Shown: positions 41,480 to 51,000, counted from the first letter of the stretch. The stretch is DNA of 64,000 bases from JACMLC01 sp963720235 (GCA_963720235.1 OY970389.1:1426001-1490000); one strand, 5' to 3'. A program made the numbers and translations. Notes: generated by a model not told the origin, from the letters alone.

Positions 41480-41807
41480 TCTAATTTCCTTGTGGATAAC
41501 TCAGTTGACCATTCTAATAGGCTTGCTACAATTAAATCAGACACCAAATAACAATCTCACATTGACTCAGGAAGAACGTGACGCTTCTAAATATTTCCAT
41601 GATGAAATCAAATGCTTCTTGAAATTGGAGAAGCGAGAGAAGCGGATCAGGTACGGAATAAATTTTCAGATTATCAGAACAGCCTACTGTAAGACTCACG
41701 ACATCCTTACCTGCCATTGTGGTTTTGAATGGGGCTATCACGGAGGCGAAGACTCTAAAGCCCTCAATCCTCCACCGCCTGTTTATGACTCACCTTTATG
41801 TCCATGA
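41430..41807 (+). CDS. Small protein with C-terminal Cys/His cluster; start uncertain
   Basis: Up to 125 residues. The convincing part is the C-terminal half: a basic helix (FLKLEKREKRIRYG) followed by YCKTHDILTCHCGFEWGYHGG, a possible zinc site. The N-terminal part overlaps the preceding gene by 50 bp, and a later start is quite possible. A DnaA box (reverse, 41491-41499) lies here. Confidence 0.4.
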   Translation: MAKLMLWSVLNLNQPDSLISLWITQLTILIGLLQLNQTPNNNLTLTQEERDASKYFHDEIKCFLKLEKREKRIRYGINFQIIRTAYCKTHDILTCHCGFEWGYHGGEDSKALNPPPPVYDSPLCP

Positions 41808-42202
41808 CCTATGAACTAGCAAAACAAATTAAAGACGCGGGATTCCCTCAAGGTGGAGGGTCTTACATTGAAGAAGATGGAGCCGAAGTTTGGCTTGATG
41901 AAGAATCTTTTGATTACGATTCATATTGTTTTGAACCAACCCTAGAGGAGCTTATAGAAGCGTGCTCTAAGGAATTAATAAGCGAAAATCTTAATACTAG
42001 AATTACTGGTTTTGATAGAGATTCCAAGAAAGATACTGAGCATTTATTTGAAATAGGTTGGAGCGGTGAAGCTTGGTACGCAGATTATAGTTTCTATGAT
42101 TCTGTTGCAATGGATATTAATGGAAAAGTTTTGGAAGGTTGGGGCAAAACCCCTGAAGTAGCCGTAGCAAAGCTATGGTTAGCATTAAATAAAAAGGAAT
42201 GA
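41804..42202 (+). CDS. Conserved-looking acidic phage protein
   Basis: 132 residues from ATG 41804, which overlaps the previous stop (ATGA). It starts MTYELAKQIKDAGFPQGG and ends with KTPEVAVAKLWLALNKK, a common arrangement in small phage proteins of unknown role. Soluble, acidic. Confidence 0.6.
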   Translation: MTYELAKQIKDAGFPQGGGSYIEEDGAEVWLDEESFDYDSYCFEPTLEELIEACSKELISENLNTRITGFDRDSKKDTEHLFEIGWSGEAWYADYSFYDSVAMDINGKVLEGWGKTPEVAVAKLWLALNKKE

Positions 42203-42627
42203 CAGAGCAATTTGTCTTAGACCGTAGGAGAGGACGTGAAGGCCAAGATTATGTAGCCGGAATGTTTGAAAGCTGGGGCTTACGAGTTGAAAACGTCCCT
42301 GATGGATTTTTCCAAGACTATGATCTTCTTGTTTACGGCAAAGATGGCAGACCTCACACCGTAGAAGTTAAATATGACATTCGTTCAAGAGGGACAGGCC
42401 GGTTTTGTTTAGAACTAGATGCGCTCTGGCACTCCCGCGCTGAACTCCTCGCTATCGTTACTGACAATCCTAAAACTGTTTATCTCACTCCTCTACAAGA
42501 GGCTCTTAGACTGGCTCAGGGATGGCCTATAAAGAAGGCTGTAGGCGAGCGTAATGAAGTGGCCGCCTTAGTCCCCATCAAGCAGTTTATTTCAAAACTG
42601 AGTCCTCAAATATTAACGACAAATTAA
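42199..42627 (+). CDS. PD-(D/E)XK nuclease-like protein
   Basis: 142 residues. A helix with RRRGREGQDYVAGMFESWG, then YDLLVYGKDGRPHTVEVKYD, which gives the D...E-x-K core of the restriction-endonuclease-like fold, and a C-terminal helical part. Probably a phage resolvase or exonuclease. The ATGA overlap upstream and the shared A downstream show that it sits in one operon with the neighbouring genes up to NinG. Confidence 0.65.
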   Translation: MTEQFVLDRRRGREGQDYVAGMFESWGLRVENVPDGFFQDYDLLVYGKDGRPHTVEVKYDIRSRGTGRFCLELDALWHSRAELLAIVTDNPKTVYLTPLQEALRLAQGWPIKKAVGERNEVAALVPIKQFISKLSPQILTTN

Positions 42628-42854
42628 TGAAAACTAGATTTAAGGGAAGTTTTGTTTTAGACGGTAAGATTTATAAATGTGAGGTCATTAATGGGATAAG
42701 GTACGTTGAAGGTAAAACGGTAAGGCAGTTTTTTGAAACGCTGACCGATGAACAAAAACGCCGCTTTGCGGTTGTAGGTAAATTGGCATTAAAGGATGAA
42801 CGGCTAGGTGTTAAGCCACCAAAAAACAAATACCAGTATTACTTGAATCCTTAA
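42627..42854 (+). CDS. Small phage protein, 75 residues
   Basis: Beta-rich start (FVLDGKIYKCEVINGIRYVEG) and a basic C-terminal half. Coupled to the nuclease-like gene. No family is recognised. Confidence 0.5.
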   Translation: MKTRFKGSFVLDGKIYKCEVINGIRYVEGKTVRQFFETLTDEQKRRFAVVGKLALKDERLGVKPPKNKYQYYLNP

Positions 42855-42865
42855 TCTCAGCCCTC

Positions 42866-43303
42866 CTGAAGAAGTACGTCAAACCTAAACTGAATTGGAA
42901 GCCCGCTAAGCGTAAAAGGAAAGAACGCTCTCCTCGTCAAATCCTCATTGATGCTCTTGATGATGTTGTTTCTCTGATTATCCGAGCGCGAGATAAGAAG
43001 TGCATCCAGTGCGGATCAAAAGACCGCCCAACCAACGGCCACCTGTTCCCCGGCAGATACCATTCCCTTAGATGGGACATCCGACCAGACGGAAACTGTC
43101 ATCAGCAATGCTGGCCTCACAATTACAAGCACGTTAACCATCAAGCAGATTATTATCAATGGTACATAGACAAGTTCGGGTATGAGCGATTCAAGGAACT
43201 CAAGCGCGAGTATTACACCCAGCGGACATTCTCAGATAAAGAACTAAGAGAGCTATTAGAAAACCTTAAAGGCGTCTACGCTAACATGACTTCAAATGAT
43301 TAA
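42866..43303 (+). CDS. ninG: NinG/Rap-type recombination protein without a canonical start
   Basis: The frame ending at TAA 43301-43303 encodes a basic N-terminal segment and CIQCGSKDRPTNGHLFPGR, SLRWD, GNCHQQCWPHNYKH and YYQWYIDKFGYERF, diagnostic for lambda NinG (Rap), which acts on recombination intermediates. Upstream, a stop lies at 42812-42814 and no ATG, GTG or TTG occurs before the conserved region. CTG at 42866 or ATC at 42854 (touching the previous stop) are the possible starts. Coupled non-standard initiation, or an error in the previous gene, would explain this. Confidence 0.7.
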   Translation: MKKYVKPKLNWKPAKRKRKERSPRQILIDALDDVVSLIIRARDKKCIQCGSKDRPTNGHLFPGRYHSLRWDIRPDGNCHQQCWPHNYKHVNHQADYYQWYIDKFGYERFKELKREYYTQRTFSDKELRELLENLKGVYANMTSND

Positions 43304-43312
43304 AGGAAATCT

Positions 43313-43507
43313 ATGGACGAACTTTATGAACAAGCAGTAGAAATAGTAAGGGTAGAAGGCAAGGCGCAAGCAAGCTTACTACAGCGCAAGCTTAAGATAG
43401 GTTACGCGAGGGCTGCTTTGCTTCTAAACCTGATGGAGGAGAATGGGATTATCGGCCCCTATAACTTTGCTAAGCCCAGAGAAGTATTGATAAATGGAAA
43501 TAGTTGA
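43313..43507 (+). CDS. Stand-alone FtsK gamma (winged-helix) domain
   Basis: 64 residues corresponding almost entirely to the C-terminal gamma domain of FtsK: DELYEQAVEIV at the start, SLLQRKLKIGYARAALLL in the recognition region and EENGIIGPY near the end. In FtsK this domain reads KOPS sequences and activates XerD. As a free protein next to a tyrosine integrase it may direct the phage ATPase, or modulate Xer or integrase recombination (inference). Preceded by AAAGGA. Confidence 0.85.
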   Translation: MDELYEQAVEIVRVEGKAQASLLQRKLKIGYARAALLLNLMEENGIIGPYNFAKPREVLINGNS

Positions 43508-43616
43508 CACCACCTGCCCGAACTGCGGCTTTGTAATTGTATTAATAAGCTGTGGGCCAGATGCCCGTTGCGGGAATTGTAACTTTAAGCAGTCTTGCGG
43601 AGGCCCAGATGAATAA
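43494..43616 (+). CDS. Tiny zinc-ribbon protein
   Basis: 40 residues with CPNCGF and CGNCNF, one zinc ribbon. The start overlaps the end of the FtsK gamma gene by 14 bp. The function is unknown. Confidence 0.45.
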   Translation: MEIVDTTCPNCGFVIVLISCGPDARCGNCNFKQSCGGPDE

Positions 43617-43618
43617 AT

Positions 43619-43747
43619 ATGCACGAACTCAAATTACCAATCACATACGATTCACAGACTAAGACAGTAACCATCAAGCTAGCTGCTTTGATTGAACTTG
43701 CTAATAAACCTATTCCTTTAAGGGAAGGAAGTCTAGTCAAGTTTTAG
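43619..43747 (+). CDS. Tiny phage protein, 42 residues
   Basis: Beta-like, ending in REGSLVKF. Starts two bases after the zinc-ribbon stop. Supported by coupling and composition only. Confidence 0.35.
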   Translation: MHELKLPITYDSQTKTVTIKLAALIELANKPIPLREGSLVKF

Positions 43748-43798
43748 ATGTCTAATCAATAGTACACTGTGCTATACTTGATACTTTGGAGGTAAGGT

Positions 43799-44848
43799 AT
43801 GGCACTGTGCAAACGAGGAGATGTTTACTGGTTCAACTTCCGGTTCAATGGTCGGAAGATACAGATGTCTACCAAGACCTGTAACCGTCAAGCAGCCAAA
43901 GAAATTGAAGCCGCCTACCGCGTGAAGCTCGCCAAAGGTGAAGTCGGTATTGAAGAAAAGATAAAGGCTCCAAACTTCAAGCAGGCCATGAAAGATTTCC
44001 TTGCATGGTCAAAGTCTGAACACTCTGCACACCCGAATACCTACATCCGCTATCAGATAGCAAGCAAGCCTCTACTCAGATATTTCAATGACATCCCACT
44101 GGATAAGATAACGTCCGATAATGTAGAGAAGTACAAGACCACACGTTCAAAACAAAAAGGCATCAGGACAGAACGGAAACTAAAACCCGCCACAGTGAAC
44201 AGGGAACTAGCTTGCCTCAAAGCTCTGTTCAATCGGCATAAGTATCTTGTGAATCCTGTTCGTGAAGTGAAGTATCTGAATGAAGAATCTGACCAACTGA
44301 CAGTGCTTACTGTAGATGAGCAGGAGCAATATCTATTAGCGGCTTCACAGCCTCTTAGAGACATTGCAACCCTGATGCTTGAGACTGGCATGAGGCCCGA
44401 GGAAGTTTACCGGATCAGGAAAGAGAATGTTCATTTAGACCAAGGCTATTTATACAACCCCTATGGAAAAACGAAAGCAGCAAAAAGGAAAGTCCCGCTG
44501 TCAGAAAGAGCAATACAAATTCTTGAACAAAGATGGAGAGCCTGTAACGGTCAATTTATATTTTCTGGACGGAAGAACAAAAGAGGCGAGAAGGATAAAG
44601 CAATCCTCAAAGTCAACAACGCTCACTACTCAGCTTTAGAGAGAAGCAAGGTAAGAGACTTTCGCCTGTATGATCTGCGGCATACCTGGGCTTCTAGGAT
44701 GGCTATGGCCGGTGTGGATTTGGTAACTCTGGCTGCGTTGTTAGGACACTCCAAGCTGGCTATGGTAACTCGGTATGCTCACCCTACAGAGGCGCACCAA
44801 TTTGAGGCTTTGAAGAAGCTACAAGCGTTTATGAGTAAGGCGGCTTAA
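43799..44848 (+). CDS. int: Prophage tyrosine integrase
   Basis: 349 residues. The N-terminal arm-binding segment (DVYWFNFRFNGRKIQMSTKT), a core-binding domain, and a catalytic domain with GMRPEEV (Arg near 199), YDLRHTWAS (Tyr in place of the usual His), LLGHSKL and the nucleophile near residue 326 in TRYAHP. GGAGG precedes the ATG. A partial inverted repeat (ATAGTACA/TGTGCTAT) spans the likely -10 upstream. Its place 770 bp from attR makes it the enzyme that inserted the element into tRNA-Cys. Confidence 0.92.
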   Translation: MALCKRGDVYWFNFRFNGRKIQMSTKTCNRQAAKEIEAAYRVKLAKGEVGIEEKIKAPNFKQAMKDFLAWSKSEHSAHPNTYIRYQIASKPLLRYFNDIPLDKITSDNVEKYKTTRSKQKGIRTERKLKPATVNRELACLKALFNRHKYLVNPVREVKYLNEESDQLTVLTVDEQEQYLLAASQPLRDIATLMLETGMRPEEVYRIRKENVHLDQGYLYNPYGKTKAAKRKVPLSERAIQILEQRWRACNGQFIFSGRKNKRGEKDKAILKVNNAHYSALERSKVRDFRLYDLRHTWASRMAMAGVDLVTLAALLGHSKLAMVTRYAHPTEAHQFEALKKLQAFMSKAA

Positions 44849-45195
44849 TTTGTGTCGGAGGGGGGAGATTCCTCAGGCATCTCTTGTTCCCAAGCAGTCT
44901 TACAGAATTTCCACACACCAGTTAGACTCGCCAAGAACAATACTAGACCTGCTAAAGAGATGTATTTTTCATATCCCCTAAGCTTGGTGGTTGAAAGGGT
45001 GGGGTCATCAAGAAAGACGTAGAAGCACAAGAATAGGGCGGGAGGTAGATTAGTACCAGAGAAGAACGCACCAACAAAATTACCTAAATCAGACACATCA
45101 AAGCGTCTTTGTCTAAAGATAGTAATAATCAGGATGATGGCCGTACAAACAACCCCAGCCACTACAGATGCTTTGGTCACATCTATATTCGGCAT
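44845..45195 (-). CDS. Multi-pass small membrane protein
   Basis: 116 residues with three hydrophobic segments (VVAGVVCTAIILIITIF, ALFLCFYVFL, LAGLVLFLASLTGVW). Its end overlaps the integrase end by four bases. It pairs with the next membrane gene. Possible lysogenic-conversion or exclusion protein. Confidence 0.5.
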   Translation of the reverse strand: MPNIDVTKASVVAGVVCTAIILIITIFRQRRFDVSDLGNFVGAFFSGTNLPPALFLCFYVFLDDPTLSTTKLRGYEKYISLAGLVLFLASLTGVWKFCKTAWEQEMPEESPPSDTN

Positions 45196-45199
45196 GTGA

Positions 45200-45490
45200 T
45201 TATCTGACCTTCCTTACAAGTTTCTTTTTCTTCTTCTTTTTCTTCTTCTTATATAAGAAATTTAAGTGTAATGAAGAGGAGGCTAGTGTAGATACTAATA
45301 AGCTTGCAAGTAGTACGGATATGATTTTTATTAACCAAGCCGCATTTCCCAATTTCTCAAAAAAGCCTGTAATAACCTTCCAATCTAAAAAATTAGACAA
45401 AGAGATAAATGCACCGATAACAGTAACCAGAACTGCGATAATAGCGGTAATCTTTTCTACATGGATACGTTGATTATTGTCTTGTTCCAT
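45200..45490 (-). CDS. Membrane protein ending in a poly-lysine run
   Basis: 96 residues, two membrane segments (ITAIIAVLVTVIGAFISL and LIKIISVLLASLLVSTLA), then a tail containing about ten consecutive Lys encoded by a CTT/TTT microsatellite at 45221-45251. The stop lies just before the start of the next membrane gene. The run may vary in length. Confidence 0.5.
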   Translation of the reverse strand: MEQDNNQRIHVEKITAIIAVLVTVIGAFISLSNFLDWKVITGFFEKLGNAAWLIKIISVLLASLLVSTLASSSLHLNFLYKKKKKKKKKKLVRKVR

Positions 45491-45523
45491 AGTTGTTAAT
45501 CATATCCACTTATTACTGAAACC

Positions 45524-45543
45524 TCACTACACTTTTCACTACA
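45524..45543. promoter_or_regulatory. Candidate integrase arm-type site, right end
   Basis: Two CACTACA units spaced as at 4466-4485, with one mismatch over 20 bp and in the same orientation. About 79 bp inside attR. Confidence 0.55.
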
Positions 45544-45621
45544 CGCAGAAATATGCACGAGAGAAAATTTCCCGTAAACCATAGCACAGATTGTTGTTAT
45601 TTTAAGAGAGCCGATTGAATT

Positions 45622-45665
<44 letters not shown>

Positions 45666-45689
45666 TGAAATGCGTGAGATGAAGGATGA

Positions 45690-45736
45690 AGGCGGAAGGA
45701 TGAAGTGGGGATTTGTTATCCTTCATCCTTCCGCCT
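45690..45736. repeat. 16-bp inverted repeat in the tRNA spacer
   Basis: AGGCGGAAGGATGAAG and its exact complement, separated by 15 bases, lie between tRNA-Gly and the tRNA-Cys remnant. It resembles the other simple-sequence hairpins between host genes. Confidence 0.6.
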
Positions 45737-45752
45737 GCGTCCTTGAAAGTTT

Positions 45753-45827
45753 TGGAGCGGGAGACGAGATTTGAACTCGCGACTTCGACCTTGGCAAGGT
45801 CGCACTCTACCACTGAGTTACTCCCGC
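45753..45827 (-). tRNA. tRNA-Gly (GCC), CCA encoded
   Basis: The reverse complement gives a cloverleaf: acceptor GCGGGAG/CTCCCGC, D arm with AGTGGTAGAGT, anticodon loop TTGCCAA (GCC), T arm GAGTTCAAATCTC, 3' TCCA. It lies 88 bp upstream of the tRNA-Cys remnant in the same direction, so the two were probably one transcript before prophage insertion. Confidence 0.95.
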
Positions 45828-45866
45828 TTCGAGTGAAATCAAATTCTACAGATTCATGCTTGCTTG

Positions 45867-46364
45867 TCAAGTGGGCTTTAAATCAAAGCGCGTGTCGGCC
45901 CAGTGTCGCTTGCGAAACTTTTCTTCTGTCCAGAAATTTTTAAGCAGTTCGATGCGCGGCGCATGTCTGGTCTCGCCTGTTGCAACAGGCGTGAGTGTGA
46001 TGCTGACGACATCGAAGCGGTAGGGCGTTTTGGTTATGCCGAAGAGCTTGCGGTAGGCGCGCGCGGCGCGTGAGACCTGTCGTTGCTTGCGCAGGTCAAC
46101 GTTTGCTTCCGGCGTTGCATACCAGTCTGAGGCGCGTGTCTTGACTTCGATGAAGCAGAGCGTGTGGCCTTCGTAGGCTACTAGGTCAAGCTCTGCGTGC
46201 ACGAGCGCGCCGTTGAGTGCGCGTCCGACGGGCGTTGTGAAGTTGGCCGCGACGAGGCGATAGCCGAGTGCTTCCAAATATTCTGCGGCCATGCTTTCGC
46301 CGCGCTGGCCGAGCGCGAGATGTTGTGCAAAGTCTGTTTTGTTTGTCTCTGCGGCTTGTGTCAT
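45867..46364 (-). CDS. yraN: YraN family (UPF0102) endonuclease-like protein
   Basis: 165 residues. LGQRGESMAAEYLEALGYR, HAELDLVAYEGHTLCFIEVKTR and the following basic helix match the YraN family, which has a PD-(D/E)XK fold. A short insertion (VGRALNGALV) precedes the catalytic Asp strand. Host gene; cellular role not established. Confidence 0.88.
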   Translation of the reverse strand: MTQAAETNKTDFAQHLALGQRGESMAAEYLEALGYRLVAANFTTPVGRALNGALVHAELDLVAYEGHTLCFIEVKTRASDWYATPEANVDLRKQRQVSRAARAYRKLFGITKTPYRFDVVSITLTPVATGETRHAPRIELLKNFWTEEKFRKRHWADTRFDLKPT

Positions 46365-46518
46365 CCGTCTGAATTATACGCTGCTCAGAGTTTTCTGTGG
46401 AAACTTATCCTTGCGGCTGTCTGCCCGTCGCGTTACACTTCGCGGATGGGAGGGAGCCGGAAGCTCTGCTCGCCAGTAAAGCCTCACCAGTCTTGCTAAA
46501 CAAGGGATTTCAGAAAAG

Positions 46519-47958
46519 ATGCCGGGCGCAGATCATTCCGAACACATCGCAGGTGAAGAGAGCTTGGAGACGGATTCGCGCGTCGCTGTGGCGGCAGAGC
46601 CGCGCCGCGCGCTTCCGCTTGTAGCCATCGTCGGTCGTCCGAACGTGGGCAAGTCAACTCTCTTTAATCGCCTAGCGGGAGAACGACGCTCGATTGTCGG
46701 CGACGAGCCGGGCATCACGCGCGACCGCATCTATGGCGAGGCAGAGTGGAACGGGCGCAGGTTTTCAATCGTGGACACGGGCGGCATCGTGCCGGATGAT
46801 GATGCAATCATTCCCGCAAATATTTTGAAGCAGGCATCGGCAGCTATCTTTGAAGCGCAGGCTATCTTGTGGGTGGTTGATGCGCGAAAGGGGACGACGC
46901 CGCTTGATGAAGAGTTAGCAAGACTCTTGCGCTCGACTGGCAAGCGCGTGTTGGTGGCTGCGAACAAGGCTGACTCGGCAAAGCTTGAGGCTGACGCGGG
47001 AGAGTTTTTTAGTTTCGGTTTTGAGGATGTGTTTCCTGTTTCGGCAGAGCATGGCAACGGCCTTGGCGAATTGCTCGATGCGCTTGTAGGGGATTTTGCA
47101 GAGCCTGCGGAAGAGACCGAGGAGAGTTTGCCGCGCGAGTTGCGCCTCGCGATTGTCGGGCGTCCGAATGTCGGCAAGTCTTCTTTGCTCAATCGGCTGC
47201 TTGGTGAAGAGCGCGTTATTGTCTCGCCTGTCGCAGGCACGACGCGCGATGCCGTTGACACTTTGCTCGAAGCCGAAGGACAGGCTTTTCGTGTCATAGA
47301 CACGGCTGGCATACGTCGCAAAGGGAAGACGGATGAGATGGCTGAAAAGCTTTCGGTCATCATGGCGAAGAAGAGTCTTGAGCGTGCGGATGTCGCCATC
47401 GTCGTGATTGATGCTGCGGATGGAGTGGCCGCGCTTGATGCGAATATCGCTGGCTATGCGCACGAGGCTGGATGCTCGATTATCATCGCTGTTAATAAAT
47501 GGGATGCTGTGCCTAATAAAGAGACCGGCACGCCCGCAGAGTTTGAGCGCAACCTGCGCGACAAGATGAAGTTTCTGGAGTGGGCTCCGGTCTTGACTAT
47601 GTCCGCACTGACAGGACAGCGCGTGGAAAAGATTCTGCCGCTTGTCCTGCGCGCCAACGAAGCGCGCAATCGTCGTATTCCGACTTCGCAACTCAACGAC
47701 TTCTTTGAGCGCAATGTCTCGCAGCCGCGCGGAGGCGGCGCGCCCGCTCCTGTCAAGGGCGGCGTCTCGCGCCTGCATGTGCAGTACATGACGCAGATAG
47801 CCGTGCGCCCGCCGCGCTTCGTCGTCTTTACAGCCGGAGGCAAGCCCGGATTGCATTTCTCCTACGAGCGTTACCTGATGAACCGCCTGCGCGAAGAGTT
47901 TGATTTCTTTGCGACTCCGATTCGTCTCATCGAGAGACATAAGAAGAAGAAGAGATAG
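46519..47958 (+). CDS. der: Ribosome-assembly GTPase Der (EngA)
   Basis: 479 residues. Two tandem GTPase domains, each with GRPNVGKS (about residues 39-46 and 213-220), DTGG/DTAG switch motifs and NKxD specificity motifs (AANKAD, AVNKWD), then a KH-like C-terminal domain. Der acts in 50S maturation. A roughly 30-residue N-terminal extension is longer than usual. Divergent from yraN. Confidence 0.95.
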   Translation: MPGADHSEHIAGEESLETDSRVAVAAEPRRALPLVAIVGRPNVGKSTLFNRLAGERRSIVGDEPGITRDRIYGEAEWNGRRFSIVDTGGIVPDDDAIIPANILKQASAAIFEAQAILWVVDARKGTTPLDEELARLLRSTGKRVLVAANKADSAKLEADAGEFFSFGFEDVFPVSAEHGNGLGELLDALVGDFAEPAEETEESLPRELRLAIVGRPNVGKSSLLNRLLGEERVIVSPVAGTTRDAVDTLLEAEGQAFRVIDTAGIRRKGKTDEMAEKLSVIMAKKSLERADVAIVVIDAADGVAALDANIAGYAHEAGCSIIIAVNKWDAVPNKETGTPAEFERNLRDKMKFLEWAPVLTMSALTGQRVEKILPLVLRANEARNRRIPTSQLNDFFERNVSQPRGGGAPAPVKGGVSRLHVQYMTQIAVRPPRFVVFTAGGKPGLHFSYERYLMNRLREEFDFFATPIRLIERHKKKKR

Positions 47959-48016
47959 TTTTCAGTTTTTAGTTTTCAGTAAGAGACTAAAAACTGAAAA
48001 CTAAAAACTGAAAACT
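47959..48016. repeat. Intergenic hairpin of TTTTCAGT units
   Basis: Arms built from repeated TTTTCAG/TTTTTAG units and their complements, loop AAGAG. Same family as at 55922 and 62150. It lies directly after der and before the sensor kinase. Confidence 0.7.
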
Positions 48017-48022
48017 GCTTTT

Positions 48023-51000
48023 ATGCCTGACACGGATTTTGAAAAGCTGTTTGCGCGAATCAGCGACCCGGCTCTGGTGACTGACGAGGCTGGCGCGTAT
48101 GTGCTGGCGTGCAACGAGGCTTTTGACAGGATGCTTGGTTGCGAGACGGCTGCGCTGGTCGGCTCAGAGGTTTCTACTCTGCTGCGTTTCGATGAGAAGA
48201 ATGGCGCGCACACGGAAGCCATGCATCGCGCGACGCTCTGGCGCGAAGATGAACAGCTTCGCACAGTGCAGGTCGAGAATTTGGAATGCAGTTGGGATGG
48301 ACGCGCGGCAAAGCTTCTGCTTGTGACGCCTCTGGGCGAGGAAGCAGAGCCGGAATCTGTGACGAGCGCGGAGATGAGCGCGCTCTTTGATTACCTGCGC
48401 GAAGCGACAGACCAACTGGAAGTCGTCAATCGCATCATCGCCGCAGTCAACGCCGGACGCAACATCGAACAGATGTTCCGCCTCGCCAGCGAACAGATAC
48501 GCGCGCTCGTTCCTTTCGACCGCGCCTCGATTGCGATTAAGCATGACGACGGGATGCGCCTGCGCGTCTTTGCTATTTCGGGAGAGCATGTGGGTTCGCT
48601 CAATGTCGGCGCGTCCGCCGCGCTCAAAGGCTCTGTCACACAGTATGCGCTTGAGCGGCGCGAGATGATTGTCATTCCAGAGTTGAGCGAGGAGAAGCGT
48701 TTCAATGTTTATGCAGACTTGCAGCGCGAAGGTTTTCGCTCGGCTGTTTGCTGCCCGCTCTTTTCCGCGCATCAAGCCATAGGCAGTTTGAATTTGACTT
48801 CGCGTGAGCCGGATGCGTACCAGCGCAAACACCTTCTCGCGCTCGAACGTCTAGGCCCGCCGCTCGCCATAGCGATTGAGAAAGTCTTATTGCTCGAACA
48901 GGCCGAAGAGCGTTCGCGCGAGATGGAATCCGCAGCGAGACGCGAAGAGCTTGCGGGGCGCATCGGTCGTCAACTTTCCGGCTCGCTCGATCCGTCTCTG
49001 GTTTTGCAGGAAACAGTTGACGCTCTGGGCCAGGCGCTCGGCGCGGATAGGTGTCATGTCTCTTTGTTTGACGGCAGCGAAGATTACGCGCTCGTGGATT
49101 ATGAATATCTTGCGCGGCGAGATGTAGCCTCAATGCGCGGGCATCGCATTCCTCTGCGTTCGAGCGCGTATGCGCAGGATGCTTTGAAAGCTGATGCTCC
49201 GATTGCTCTGACTGACATCTGCGCGTCGGAGCAGAGCGAGTTGACGGAGTTATATAGTCGCCTGTGTGTGCGCTCGCTTCTGGCCGCGCCTGTGATTGTC
49301 GGCGGCGCGCACGAAGGATTGCTTGAGCTTCATGATGGAAGTCAAGAGCGCGTCTGGACGGATGATGAAAGAAAACTTGTCGGCGCGGTCGCGGCTCAAG
49401 TCTCTGTCGCGCTGACGAATGCGCGGCTGTATGAAGCCAGCCGCCGACGCAGCGAAGAGCTTGAAGGTCTCTATAATATCTCTCGCGCTTTCTCGACGCT
49501 CAACGACACTTCGGATATTTACGGCAAGCTGACGAGAGCGATTTCAGAATTGGTCGGCGGCGAGAAATGTTTGCTGGCGACTTATGACAGGCGGCATTGT
49601 ATCGTGCGCGCGGAGGCTCCCGGCTATAACACGCCGCCGGAGATGATACGCGATTTTCAGTTCTCGCTGGAGCATGAGGGCGTTGGCTCTTATCTCTATC
49701 GCATCGGCGAGAATAAATTTCAGTATCACATCGGCGAAGCTTTTTTCTCAAACTCTCCTGCGGGCGACGAGCGTTTCAATCAGGACTTTCTGGCCCAGCA
49801 TCAAGTGCGCTCGGCCTTGATTGTCCCGATGATGATTAAGCGCGAGTTGATAGGCTTTATCTATGTGGCGAATCGTCCGGGCGGGTTTCGCGCGCGCGAT
49901 ATGCGGTTGCTGGAAATCTTTGCCGCGCAGGCCGCAGAGACTATCGCCAACGCGCGGCTCTTTGCCACGATTCAGGCGCAGGCCGAACGCGAAGCCATCG
50001 TCAATCGCTTGCTACTTACTTTGCAACAGGCTTCAGACCCGAAACGCGGCGTCGAAGTCATCGTCGAGCGCGTTGGCGAAATCTTAGACCTTGACCGCTG
50101 CGTCGTCACGATGCAGGTGGAAAGTGAAAGAACAAATCTTTATAGCGAATGGTGCGCGGATGGCGTGGCGGGTTTGACGAGCGATGTGGAGATGCAGGAA
50201 CGCTCGCCTGTGAGCCACTGGATACAGGCTCATCGCCAACCGCTGGTCGTGGCGGATGTGCGCGCACACAGTCTCGCAGCAGGAGTCGAAGACCTGATTG
50301 AACGCGCGAAGTTGCAGAGTCTCGCCGTCGTGCCGATTATTCATCAGGGCCGCGTGATAGGAACTCTGAGCGGGCATCAGACGCGCGCGTGCCGTCGCTG
50401 GGCAGAGGATGACATAGACCTTTTGACAGCCGTTGCGATGCAGATTGGCGGGACGCTGGAAAACGCGAGATTGATTGCGGAGTTGCGCGAAGCCAATCGC
50501 CTCAAGGATGAATTTCTCGCCACCATCTCGCACGAGTTGCGCACGCCGCTCACGGCCATCAGAGGTTGGGTTGACCTCTTGAGCGAAAACCCTGCGCTTG
50601 AGCATGATGAAGAATTGCAGGACGGCATCAACGTCATACAAAACTCTGCCACCTCTTTGTCGCAACTCATCTCAGACCTTTTGGATTTGTCGCGCATCCA
50701 GCGCAAAGTCCTGCGGCTCGATTGCAAGCCGATACAGGTGAACGAGCCTGTGATGGATGCCGTGCAGGGTGTGCGACAATCTGCCTTAGCGCGGCGGCTT
50801 GAGTTAAAGCCTGAGCTTGACGTTCATCTTCCGATTATCAACGCCGACGCGCATCGCCTGCAACAGGTGCTCTGGAATCTCTTGCACAATGCCATCAAGT
50901 TCACGCCCGAAGGTGGACAGATAATTGTTCGCTCTCGTCTGCTCGACTCGTCAGAGTATTTAATTAAAGACGAAGGCGATGACATCTCGCGCTGGGTTGT

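Noticed and set aside
46731..47940. Long open frames opposite der, the sensor kinase and tgt
   Set aside because: They are complements of strongly conserved genes in G+C-rich DNA, with no ribosome sites or recognisable domains.
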